Shown here: in pieces, positions 23,401-34,190 of the stretch | Layout: each line of letters opens with the position of its first letter | Position numbering within the stretch: the stretch's first letter is position 1 | Assembly: GCF_041296385.1 (NCBI RefSeq) | Contig: NW_027184085.1 | Location: 55,457,109-55,521,108, forward strand | Reading direction: 5' to 3' | Length of the DNA stretch: 64,000 bases | Origin: Aphelocoma coerulescens | Taxonomy: Eukaryota; Chordata; Aves; Passeriformes; Corvidae | Program-made: the position numbers and the translations under genes | The notes under the pieces: generated by a model | Told to the model about the DNA's origin: nothing | Databases searched by the model: none | Seen by the model: only the letters and a program-made list of their open reading frames with translations

Positions 23401-24120
23401 AGGCAAAAGTTCTCAGAACAGAGCTGACTCCCAGGAAAAAGGTTGAATTAAACATAATTCAACAAATGAACTGGATGATACATAGTCTTTTGGGACAAAA
23501 GCTTACAAGAAAGATCACAGAGCTACTCAGTCCAAGTTATTCCATGTCATCTTTTTGAATTTTGGCAAATTGACTGAGAAGAAAGATTTGATTGTAGATA
23601 TAAGGGTCATTGTGCTTATCGGAGAATACTAGGGTGAATAGAAAAGAGGAAAAATTCTGTAGTGGTTTTCTGGCACTTTAGGAACCAACAAAGGCATATA
23701 TAAAGGAAAGAAAATTCTTTGTCTTGGATTGACATAAATCTGAGATATTTCTCATTTGAGATATAAAATGACTTCTGCTTGAACAGTTCTTCATTCTTAT
23801 GAACTGCTTAATCTCTTTTTTTAACATCTTTGTTTGTTTTAGATCTTGTAGAAGTCTCATTTCCTCTTTCGTATGCAACAGTAATTTACTGAAGACAAAT
23901 TAAAAAGGAAATTGCAAAAGGAGAATTAATATCCATTCCCAGATTCCATTAGTTCTAGTCCCACCACTTCTGTAACATCAAGATAGGGAAAGAATTAGAG
24001 AGGATTAATGATTCTTGTGGCTGCACCCCATTTTGTAAAGGACAGCAAACCATGCAATGCTGCAATATTACATTTACTGCTTTCTTAGTATACTCCTTAA
24101 TTCTTTTCCTCTCTTTGTAG

Positions 24121-24184
24121 CCAAACAATCGTGTTCAGCTTATGCACAGGGGCCAGCTGGTGGGGCAAGCCACTCTTCTAGCAG
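24121..24184 (+). other. Candidate 64-bp exon (unconfirmed)
   Basis: A strong acceptor-like tract (TTCTTTTCCTCTCTTTGTAG) ends at 24120. A 64-bp segment, clearly GC-richer than its surroundings, follows and ends in GCAG directly before GTACTG, a plausible donor. Two of three frames are open across it: frame 1 reads P-N-N-R-V-Q-L-M-H, frame 3 reads K-Q-S-C-S-A-Y-A-Q. I recognise neither. At 64 bp, not a multiple of three, it would change phase. It may be a coding exon, a lncRNA exon or chance; acceptor-like tracts are common in this T-rich DNA. Confidence 0.25.
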
Positions 24185-24801
24185 GTACTGTTCTCCCCCC
24201 TATAGCAAATACTCTAAAACTCTTTGCAGGATAAGATCTCTTTTCTTAGGACTGTATACCACTATTGCAACACAGACTCTTCTACAAAAAATACTTGTGA
24301 TGTACTAGAAGAGTAATATTGACCAGTTAAATCTCTAGCTATTTCATTCAAATTAATGTGAATCTGTAAAGGACCATACTGTGCTAAATCAAAAATCCAT
24401 GTAGCTGTGTCTCCTGTCTTCAGCAGTGACCATATATAAAGACCAAAGTTTGATCTTTTGCTACAGATTTTTACATTTAAAATTCATTGCAGGCAAATCC
24501 TACAAATGCTACATTTTTTAAAACATTATTTAACATTTTTTATATTGTTTCCAGCATCCTAGTATGCTCAACATTCACAGAGTATAAGAAGCCTTTATGA
24601 GTCAGATTTCTCAGAACAACCTATGCTGAGCATTCAAAACCTCTGATGCGAAAAATTTTCCATATATTTTCACAAAACATAGTTCATGAAGATCTAGCGG
24701 GAGCAGTGTTTCTAAAACAAGTTAATTCACTTCAACACAGTTTAAAACAATTTTTTTCCAGTGTTAGGTGCTTTTGAATATGTATTTAAAGAAATACGGG
24801 A

Positions 24802-24820
24802 AATGCAAATCATTTGCATT
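24802..24820. promoter_or_regulatory. Perfect palindrome of two POU octamers
   Basis: ATGCAAAT (24803-24810) is followed by a single C and then its reverse complement ATTTGCAT (24812-24819); one further base pair extends the symmetry to 19 bp. ATGCAAAT is the consensus site of POU/Oct proteins. Two inverted octamers one base apart could bind a POU dimer. Binding is inferred from motif knowledge only. Confidence 0.5.
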
Positions 24821-27800
24821 AAATAACCCCCTCTAACAGGGATATTTATCCATTCTACTTGGTTTTGAAACTAAAAAAACAGGAAAAAAGTAATTTAATT
24901 TGTGATATATAATTTTGATACATACAATTAAGACTTTCAAACTATAAGAAATAGAGCTTGTCAAACTCTAGTGTCAGTTTTGTTCTATAGTGATTACAGG
25001 GACTTGGCAGGTATTTCATTGTGGTTACAGTTAAAAATGAGGAAAGTAAATGAGGTGCAGTTATCTAAAAATGTTAAAGAAATCAAGGTAGATGTCAAGA
25101 TTTATGCTTCGTATGTTTGTGGGGTTTTTGTGTTTAGACGTTACTAAACTAGACCTCAAAGTAGGAGTGAGTTTGGGATCTTGGGAATGTAAGAAAATTA
25201 CAGAAAAAGAAGTATTCATAAGTGCCTGTTGGGCTGAAGAATTCAAGCTTAGACTCAATCTACTGCTTAGGAGATACTGAGTTTAATGCTTTAGTGCAAA
25301 AGAGTTAGAAAGAAATTCCACAGTATTTCTGTCCATTAGACCCTTTCATCCCCAGTGGAACTGTAGCCTGAAAAACTTGGCTGTAGCTCTGTATCTCTGA
25401 CTGCCTCTGTCACCCTAGAGGTGAACATGTCTAGAAACATGTTTTAGCATAAGATGAAACCATACCTGCAGGCCTAAACTTCCTTTAAAGCCCTTTCCTG
25501 GGTATTTTTCAAACCTCCTTCTGTGTAATATGGTGTTCTGTGATGACCCCAGACTTAGTTCCCTCTAAAACTTTATTTAAGCTTTGGTCTTTGCTGCAGT
25601 CAGTGAGGAACCTGAAAACTAGCAAAAACAAGCTAAAAGCCCATAATGGCTTTTTCATGTCTCCTGACCTAACTAGTAACCTTGTTCAAGGTTATTAATT
25701 TACCTAATGTGACTTCAGAAGGGTTATGTCAGCCTGTACGATGTGTCTTAGCAAACTATCGCTTTTGGACAAAATAAGAGTGTTTGGCACACTTTGTGAC
25801 AGAGATCAGGACTGGCATCAGTATTTGTTTTGTATCCAACAAAGGTGAGGGTAAGGGGCTCTGCCTATAAAAAAAAAGGGCAGAAAGATACAGGAAATAA
25901 AGGAATAAAAGGTTCAGCAAGACACTACAGTGGTCAGAGACCAACTTGGTGCCTCAGCACCATCTTGTGTGAGGCTAAGAGGGATCTGACACCATGCTGC
26001 CGTCAAGTACAATTGTGACTGAGGATACGCAGACAATACAGAGCAACAACTTAGACTAACAAACAGCTCAATGAGGGTCTTCCAGGAAAATGTGAAGGCT
26101 TATGTCATAAAGAACTTCTGACAAAACATGGAAAAAAGAGAGAAGATTTTAAAATGTTATATTATTTTTTCTTAGTTTACTATCATGAAATGACATTAAG
26201 GTTTTATTTCTCAAGCTGCTTGGAAGTTTTTTTATAACAACAATGAATTCTGTTACAATTAAAACTTTATCTGCTTCTTTCCCACTTGTAGTACTTCAAT
26301 TGATCTTCAAAAAAGTACATCAAAACTGCACCTTGACAGCATTTTCCATGCTATCAGAATCCCTCATGTTGCCTGTATTTCTTGTATTCTTCACTGTGGT
26401 TCTTGTATTCTTCAAAAAAATAATTAGTCTCAAAGGAAAATAGCATGGAATTTACCAAGAACTGGGTAATCCTAATGGAAATAGTAGCCAACTAATCAAT
26501 TTAATAGTATAAAATTGCCTTTTAAAAAAATGTGTGATTATACAGAAGTCAAAATAGGCTGACAGGTGCACAATGCTATTCTAATATTTTTATTATTTGG
26601 CAGATGTGTTGAGATGGAGTAAGAGGCATTTTAATTTTATGAATATAACTGGCACCAGAGAGATGGGCTTGTGATGGGAGTAATAACTAATTGTTCCTCA
26701 GGAATCAAGGGATTATATAAAGTCCAATTTAGTCACTAAATTTCTGAAATCCTAAGCAAAACAGGTAAAGACTCATCTTTTTAATAGAGGCAGTTTATAA
26801 AATACGTAACAAGAAAATAAACTGCTAGTACCATATGCTATAATACTAATTATGATATGTCTATTAGCAAAATTTATTTCTAACAAAGATAATGATAGAA
26901 ATGAAGAGGTTTTAACACAACACATGCTATTAAGAAGCCACAGTAAGATAGGAGACACAAAACCCAAAACACTGAGAAATACTATCAGTCTCATAGAGTT
27001 TATATTTTATAGTGGGATATTTACAGTATTATAAGAATTATATATAGTTTTATAGTGTGCATAAACAAAGAAATATCAATCTTCTTTTTAGAGGGTTTGA
27101 GTTAAACATTTTTTTATGTAATAAGTAGTCTAGACAGACTCCATTTAACACAACTAAAAGTCTGCCAATGTCCTGAACAACTGCAATGTTTTTTCCCTTG
27201 GAATGAGATTGATTCAGACTCAACCACACTGAGCAGAGGAAAAAATCTGCATGTAGTCAGTTACTAGGAAAAAAATATTTTAAACCAATTTGTTGTTTTA
27301 GTATGTTTCACCACTGGGGTAAGGAGAGATTTAACCACTTGGACAAGAAGCTGAGAATTCCAGTTAATTAAAAAAATGCATTGAATTCACAACTAGAAAT
27401 AATATTATGTCAATAATTCTGTCTTGCCTTAGTTCTGAAATGTTTTACTCATGGTTTAAAGAAAAAGGCTAACTAAAAGGTCGGTGTTTTCTTGTGTCAT
27501 AATTACAAGGACTAGATCTCCTTCTTTTTCAAGTCAGTAGAAAAGTAAGTCTGTTAATTAATCTTTACAAACAAAATGCAATTATATTCAAGTAATTATT
27601 CAGACAGGGAAGTCCAGATCTGAAGTAGAAGAACCAAAGCATGGGGTCTTTCAGCCCAGGTCCTGTGTTAGTCTGTGAGGAATCCCATCAAAACCAGAAG
27701 GTTACACAAAAACTTGGCAGTGACTAAGTCATCCGGGTGTTCCAGTTTTACTGAACAAATCTGAAGAGGTTGCACCTGCAAAGTATGCTGAGCATCTGCC

Positions 27801-28818
27801 TTCTGGATGCAGATCCTTTTGAAATGCCTCAAGCTGAGTCTCCCCATAAGAATTAAAAAAAAAAATCTTTCTTCTAAAAGGTTTCAGTTGTGGTAGACCT
27901 AGCAATAACATGTATAGTATTCCATGTAACGATTTGTGGGACTTCTTCTTCTAGTTGTTGCTTCAGGCCCTCTCTCTGATGTATAGTCTCCCTCTTTGAG
28001 AAGGATACACACATCCTGTGTTCCCTGGCTAAACTTAATTTTTAGGACCATGTTCAGTTCAGAAAGTGGCTCAAATCAAAGTGCTGTTAGAAGCATCTAC
28101 ACAAATGTATTCCGCGTTTGCTGTTTTCTTTCAGTATATTTTGTAATACTCCTTTTGACTGGCAATTTCCTGCATTTCTGTTTATGCTGTTGACAGTTCT
28201 GCTTTGTTTCATTCTGCAGCTCAAACAGAATTTTCCTAGCTTTAGCAGCATTGTTAAAACAATCACATGTGCATTTCCTGGTGCTATTTGGCAACATCTC
28301 AAACCAACCCAGTGTGGAGTTATCAAAGATAAAACTGCACATTTCCACTACATGGTTGAACTTATTTCTCATTGTCATTAAATCTAGTTGGTCCTCCACC
28401 CCATAAAATCAGAAGAAATGGGCCATAGTATAGTATGCCCCACATCAGTAATTTTGTGTAATTTCTTAAGAGAACAGCTATAAACAACTGTACATTTGAG
28501 GCATCAGTAGAGGGTCATTGTGCATTTTGTGTAAGTATCATTAGATGCAGATGAAATTAACCTCTAGAAGCCAGCACATGGGCTTATTTAATATGCAATG
28601 GGTTCTTACACAATAGTGTACACAGATAGTGTGCTCCTTCTCAGCCAAAGGAGAATTTTATTTGCATACCTCTCCTAGAGTGAAAAGCCTACTTTCCTGA
28701 GGTCATGTCCTAGGCACACAAATGAAAATCATTTTGAACCATATTCATGCAATGTAGAACTCATGAAACTGCATACTTTTATTTGCTTTGTACTATGTTT
28801 AAGGCATTGATTAATTTA

Positions 28819-28871
28819 TTACATAAGTAAGGTAATAATATTGTTGAGGTAGTTACATAAGTAATGTATTA
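28819..28871. repeat. Short direct duplication
   Basis: The 19-bp words TTACATAAGTAAGGTAATA (28819-28837) and TTACATAAGTAATGTATTA (28853-28871) differ at three positions and lie 34 bp apart, next to an ATA-rich stretch. Confidence 0.6.
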
Positions 28872-29621
28872 CTATAATATATAATAATAATATGACTATT
28901 GTAAGTCTCTTAAATCCTGATATTTAGGAAATCAACTAGATTTAATTCTAGAGTCTATCTATCTAAATCAAAATGAAACAGTGAAAAGAGCAAATATGAA
29001 AAACCACTCAACAGCTTGATATAAGCACTTCTTAAATGAACTCTTGGAAAAAATATCCTCCAAGACATCTATCTCCTATGAATTAAAGACCTAATTTTAT
29101 GAACTGGGAAGTGCAGAGGTCAGAAAGAAACTAAATATTATTGTTCTCCAAACCCAAAGGAGGGTTGGAACCTAAAAGCTTGCCTTTTAGTAACTGCTGG
29201 TTTTGATCTAAGCTGAGATATTTATTAACTCTTGCAAACTATGACTTGCCAAGAGGCGAAATATTTTTGAGGTGAGAGACTTTCATATGCTAACAGCTAA
29301 CTCTGGACGAGTCAGCACAGAACTTTATCTAGGCAGCCACCTAAATCAATTATTATGTCAGATTAGGAGGGAATTAAACTTCAGGAAAAAGCTACATATG
29401 CTCATGATTTTGTTTAGGTTATTTTTTCCTCCAAAGTGCTTCTGTTAAGAGACTTGTTTTTCGAAGGAGATTACTGATTGGTGATCAAGTGAGTGTACTC
29501 TCAGAGTTAATAGGAATAGTTTTTTGGACCAGTTTATTCTAAGATAGGACAGAAATTAATGACTGCCTTGTATAGAGGGCTGTTGTACATTGTAATTCTC
29601 AGCCCCTTCCTCGATCTTTAA

Positions 29622-29690
29622 TTTTTTGGTTTGGTTTGGGTTGGGTTGGGTTGGTTTTTTTTTTGTTTTTTTTGTTTATTTGTTTGTGTG
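29622..29690. repeat. GGTTT/GGGTT pentanucleotide and T-rich tract
   Basis: The run starts as GGTTT units, changes to GGGTT units (29638-29654) and then becomes a T-rich tract with scattered G. It is a microsatellite; the GGGTT units are not the vertebrate telomere repeat. Confidence 0.8.
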
Positions 29691-31666
29691 AGCAAGTGAA
29701 AAGTTGTGTAAGAATTGGGAAATTATACACAGCTTTAAAAAGCTTAGAAGACATCTTTAATAATAATAGGTTGCTTAAATATGTACTGTTGCTACATTCT
29801 CCATGTTTTATTGTTTGGTTAACCAGCTAGCAGTTGCAAATGTACAGACTGTTTTTCACACATCACTGTTTCTGCACTCAGAAACAGAAGAAAGTAACAA
29901 ATGTCTTACAAATATCTTACCTGGTGGTGTGAGACAGAACTTTAAAAACAATGAAACTCCATCTTCAGTCAATATAAACTACTGCTGGTAAGAAAATAAA
30001 GAGAGTTCTCCAAGTTTGGATATAAAATACCTCAAAATTTCTCAAGGTGAAGGATCATGTACTATTGCAAAACAGTTCCATAATATGCTGGATGTAGATT
30101 AAGATAGAATCACCAAGTAGACACAAAGGATGATTTTTGGTGTGAGTAAATGGCTCAAAACTCTATGCAATTTCCATAAATATCTGTGTGCATGTTGCAG
30201 AAGGGAGGGTTGGCATCAGTTAGTGTATCTTCTTTACCATGTTTCTGTTGATACCATGGTGTGGCTCAATTGAAAGAATGACAGTGGTTATTTACTTGAT
30301 GGTGACCTGCTCTCCCTGTTGCTTAAATAATATCTTACAGATGACTGGCAAATACCGTTTTTTATTAGTGGCTATTTTATCCAGTAAAGTCTTTTTTAAC
30401 CAAACAAAAACCACTTTTCTCTTCTCCTGTAACCACATGAATTTGCAAGTCCTATTTTTCTGAGCATAATGTTAGCTCCTGCCAACTTTTGCTCTCCTTT
30501 TTTATAATTAATTTCATTTGATATTTTACTTCATGTTTTTGTCATTATTAACTTTTCTATCATCTAGCTAACACATGCTGCACCTTTTTCAAAATGAGAG
30601 GTGAAGTTCTGCTCAAGAATGCTGTGCATGCCCAGGCAAAACTAGTGCAAGGAACTAAAACTTTTTTAATACTCTTAAGTATAAAAGTATGTACTTAGTA
30701 ATAAAGCAAATAAGACAGACAAGATAAAGGAACTCCATCTTCACAAGAACTGTCTTAAAATCCCACAGGGATTGTCCTAGTCTAGCACTACAGCTGAAAG
30801 GAGTGATACCAAACAAGGGCTGGACTGTCATGTGGCCAAGTCTAAGTTCTTGAGGGGGGTCTAAAAAACAAGTAATAATAATGCAATGACATTTCCCTGG
30901 AAGATTCCAGTGTAGGATGAGAAAGGGGAATAGGCTATGGTGTAAAGTTTATGGTGTAATAGGTGTAAAATTTGGTGGAAAACCAAAAACAAATCTGTCT
31001 TTAATGGAAATACTATTTGTGGATTAAAGAAAGATTCAGACAGTGCCAGTGTCCTCAATCTTTGATCCTGCATTGTAATAAATACTCACAAAGATACCTT
31101 CACTCCTTGACAAATGAGTGCCAAAGAAGGAACTGTGACAAGCAGACACGATAGGATTTTACTTTTTATGTATTATCTATATATGAATGTTAGACAAGAA
31201 AAAAGAAAAAGTTGAGAGGAAGAAAGCAAAAATGAAAGTACATGAGTGACTGAATAACCTTCTGCACTGAGGCCTGAAGACAGCAGTTGTACTAATGCCC
31301 ATGCATCATTTGTCAGTTACTTGAAGTTGCCTTTGCACATTTCACAGCAATTGGTTAATATTTTTCCACCTGTCTTGAAAATTCAGCTTCAGTTGTAAAG
31401 GTCAGGTTGGGCTTTTTCCCTCTTACAAATCACAGCTCACAAGAAAGTGTTCAGATGACCAGCGCTCACAGCTTTGTACAGGCCATTGCCTCCAAGTTGC
31501 ACTGGTATGTCTTTACCCACACGTCACTGTCTGATTTTTAAAGGACCACTTCAACCCATGACTAATAAGAAGGAATAGATTCCTGGTTAGTCCCCCTTGT
31601 GACCCATCTTAAAGAATAACAGGAATAAAGTGAAGGAAAAAAGAATGAAGCTAGGCAGGACTCTGA

Positions 31667-31698
31667 ACACACACACGCACAAGCACAAGCACAAGCAC
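31667..31698. repeat. (CA)n followed by (AAGCAC)3
   Basis: A short CA run passes through one CG interruption into three perfect AAGCAC hexamers. Minor microsatellite. Confidence 0.85.
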
Positions 31699-32094
31699 AT
31701 TGATATGTATGTGATCAATGTCATTTAAGATGCATACATATAGACATTCCTTAGTGCACGCTTGCACAGTAGCGATCAATATTTTTCCAGTAGATTTTTG
31801 CCATGCAGCATGGTAATATTTGTTAATTATTACTTCACCATTATATCGTGCAGCTTCTCTCCTCTCCACAAGTTAGAGTTTACGTACCTTGACAAAGACA
31901 ACTTATTGTAGCCAAGTTGTGAGGTATGTGTATGGGTGTGCACCTCTATCTTCCTACCAACAGCTGGTTAATTTTGTCTGGATTGCTGAATACCCCTTAT
32001 GTCTCCAGTATATAAACAAGAACAAAGTACAGTATACCTATCATTTTAATTACAATAAGAAATCAAGGTCAGATACTGACTCTGCCACAAAGGC

Positions 32095-32747
32095 TGTTCT
32101 GGTTTGGGCAAATTTAGAAATACATCCTCTGATAGAAGGTAGGCTACAACCCTCCCTCTCCCACCAGGTTCGGGAAAAAATAAATTTTCCTCGAAGGAAA
32201 GTAAAAGAGATAAAAACTATTTATTTAACAAACACACAGGAAAAGGATAATGATGCTAAATAATAAAACCTCTTGCTATGCTGAGAGAAACCTGGGAAAA
32301 TTTCAGACTCCTTCCATAGATCTCTCTCTCCCCCTCCTTGGAGCTGGGATGGGGTGGTGGGCCCACCTCCAGGGCCAAGGCCTCGGTGGAAATTCCTCCC
32401 AATGTATTCTGATGTTGAAACAGTCCAGCAGAGGAAAAAAAAAAAGGAAAAAACAAAGTCCCAGGAAAAACAAAAGTTCAACTCTCTGTCTCTCTCCAGA
32501 GAAAGAGAAAGGAGCTGAAAAACTGGCCGAAAGCAAGCCGGGTGCCTTCCCCACTCTTGCTCTCCTGCCGCAGCTGAAAAAAAGTCTCTGTCTGACCTTG
32601 AATAAGCTGCAAACTTCTTTGAAGAACTTTTGCTCAGTTTTTCCTCCCCCCTCTCAGGCTCAGTTTAAAGGCACAGAAAGGCACCAAATTAACTTCTGGG
32701 CATGGGGCAGGGATAGGGGATGCACATCACAAAGTCACCCCAAGACA
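32095..32747 (-). mobile_element. Solo LTR-like element, about 653 bp
   Basis: The plus strand runs from TGTTCTGGTTTGGGC to CCCCAAGACA. Read on the minus strand, the element runs from TGTCTTGGGGTGACTTTG to CCAAACCAGAACA, so it has TG...CA ends. A minus-strand AATAAA lies in the last fifth of the element (32220-32225), where a retroviral polyadenylation signal is expected before U5. The composition (pyrimidine and GC-rich blocks, a T-run) stands out from the flanks and resembles LTRs I associate with passerine ERVs, from memory. No internal viral sequence is attached. No full target duplication is seen; only GGC is shared directly outside both ends. The 170-codon plus-strand ORF inside it is antisense and not a gene. 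Confidence 0.72.
32220..32225 (-). promoter_or_regulatory. LTR polyadenylation signal
   Basis: The minus strand reads AATAAA within TTAAATAAATAG, about 125 bp before the inferred 3' end of the LTR. That position suits an R-region polyadenylation signal and supports the minus orientation. Confidence 0.5.
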
Positions 32748-32822
32748 GGCGCAATAGGATAACTTTGCGCAGTCTTTGAATCTGTAGAATCTTTGAATCA
32801 GAAATGGAAATGTAGCACATTT

Positions 32823-32897
32823 GAATCATTGAATCACAGAATGGTTTGGATTGGAAGGGACCTTAAAGATAATTTAGTTCCAACCCCCCTGCCGTAT
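32823..32897 (-). mobile_element. CR1 LINE 3' stub, minus strand
   Basis: The tail TGAATCATTGAATCACAGAA is followed by TGGTTTGGATTGGAAGGG, ACCTTAAAGATAATTTAG and CCAACCCCCCTGCC. The match ends after about 75 bp, so this is an extreme 5' truncation. It lies between the LTR at 32095 and the larger CR1 at 33106. Confidence 0.92.
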
Positions 32898-33105
32898 CTT
32901 CTGATATGGCTCGGTCTTGGCCACAGCTTTAAGACAGACCTGCTTGCACCTTTACCTTGAACTCAAAAGATCTTTGAAACTTTAATGTTGTTTCATTAGA
33001 ATGGGTGAGCTTTAACTAGAGGGAGCCCTAGATCTGCCCAGTGGAACAAATCAATAAAGTAACTGAAAAAACCTTACCATTCTGTCCACTCAAGGCAGGC
33101 CAGTT

Positions 33106-34190
33106 CACAGAATTACAGAATCATTTAGGTTGGAAAAGACCTCTAAGACCATCACATCCAGCCTTTAACCAGCAGCCAACAGGTCACCTAGGCCATGATA
33201 CTAAGTGCTACCACCAGCTGTTTCTTGAACACCTGCAGAGATGGTGCCTCTACCTCCCTGTGCAGCCTGTTCCAATGTTTACCCACCCTTTCCATGAAGA
33301 AATTCCTCCTGATGTCCAATCTGAACTTTTCCTGGAGCAGCATGAGGCCATCTCCTCTTGTCCTGTCACCTGTTGCCTGGGAGAAGAGACCAACCCCCAT
33401 CTGGCTACAAGGTCTCCCTGGAGCCTTATTTTCTCCAGGCTAAACAACCACAGCTGTTCCCAACAGGACTTCTGCACCAAAACCTTCCCCAGCTCTGTTG
33501 GTTTTCCCCGGACACAGTCCAGCACCTCAATGTCTTTCCTGTTGTGAGGGGCCCAAAACTGAACACAGGGCTCAAGGTGTGACCTCACTAGTTCCAAGTA
33601 TGCAGGTACGGTCACTGCTGTGATTCTGCTGGCCACACTACTCCTGGCATAAGCCAGGATGCCCTTGGCCTTTTTGGCCACCTGGGCACAGCTGGCCCAT
33701 GTGCAGCCACTGCTGACCACCATCCCCAGATCCTTTACTGCTGGACCACTTCACGTTCCCCAACCTGTAGCACTGCCTGGAATTGTGGCAGAATTGCAGG
33801 ACCCAGCATTTGGCCTTGTTGAACCTCATTCAGATGGCCTCAGCCCGTTAATCCAACCTGTCCAGATCCCTCTGCAGAGCCTTCCTACTATCCAGCAGAC
33901 CAGCACTTCTACCCAACTTAGTGTCAAGTGCAGCCTTACTGAGAGTGCCCTCAATCCCCTTGTTCAGATCTTCAATAAAGTTATTAAACAGAGCTGGTCT
34001 CAATACTGAGCTTTGGGGAACAGCATAAGTGAAAATCCACCAACTGGATGCAGCACCATTCCCCACCACTTTCTAGGCCTGGCCATCCAGACAGATTTCA
34101 ACTCAGTGAACAGTGCACCTGTCCAAGCCATGGGCAGACAGCTTCTCCAGGACAACACCTTGACAAACAGTAACTTTCTTGCTTTATCCC
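33106..34190 (-). mobile_element. CR1 LINE, about 1.1 kb, minus strand
   Basis: A degenerate tail (CACAGAATTACAGAATCATT) is followed by GGTTGGAAAAGACCTCTAAG, the 3' UTR and then about 900 bp of ORF2. Reading the minus strand from right to left, it holds the late RT motifs, the thumb-like and C-terminal region, and the UTR. The right boundary is placed near 34190, where similarity to the segment before LEKL...AHGLDRCTV is lost. It belongs with the copy at 10770 by tail type. It is 5'-truncated and cannot move. Confidence 0.92.
33188..34190 (-). pseudogene. CR1 ORF2 (reverse transcriptase) remnant
   Basis: This is the C-terminal half of a CR1 ORF2 protein, broken by stops and frameshifts. On the minus strand one can follow, in order: LEKLSAHGLDRCTV; a [12 protein letters not shown] segment corresponding to the PQGS...LGPVLFN motif; the catalytic box; [33 protein letters not shown]; and FRLDIRRNFF with KHWNRL near the end. 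The catalytic box (33911-33934) reads AALDTKLG where the family has FADDTKLG, so the first aspartate is lost. The last 70 codons sit in a different frame from the preceding 157-codon open segment. The N-terminal endonuclease is absent. Confidence 0.9.

Larger units (their letters stand above)
23401..32094. other. Unique AT-rich noncoding DNA
   Basis: No complete gene or clear transposon. It contains an exon-like segment (24121-24184), a palindromic double octamer (24802-24820), a short duplicated TTACATAAGTAA word (28819-28871), a GGGTT-rich tract (29622-29690) and a CA-rich hexamer repeat (31667-31698). ORFs up to 100 codons around 28100-28400 overlap on both strands and lack motifs. Confidence 0.6.

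Noticed and set aside
29638..29654. GGGTT units as interstitial telomere repeat
   Set aside because: The vertebrate telomere unit is TTAGGG; these are pentanucleotides in a T/G-rich microsatellite.
32250..32762. 170-codon plus-strand ORF
   Set aside because: It lies almost wholly inside the 653-bp LTR, antisense to its transcription, with a low-complexity product and no motif.
33041..33547. 168-codon plus-strand ORF
   Set aside because: Antisense to the CR1 ORF2 remnant, whose family motifs lie on the minus strand.
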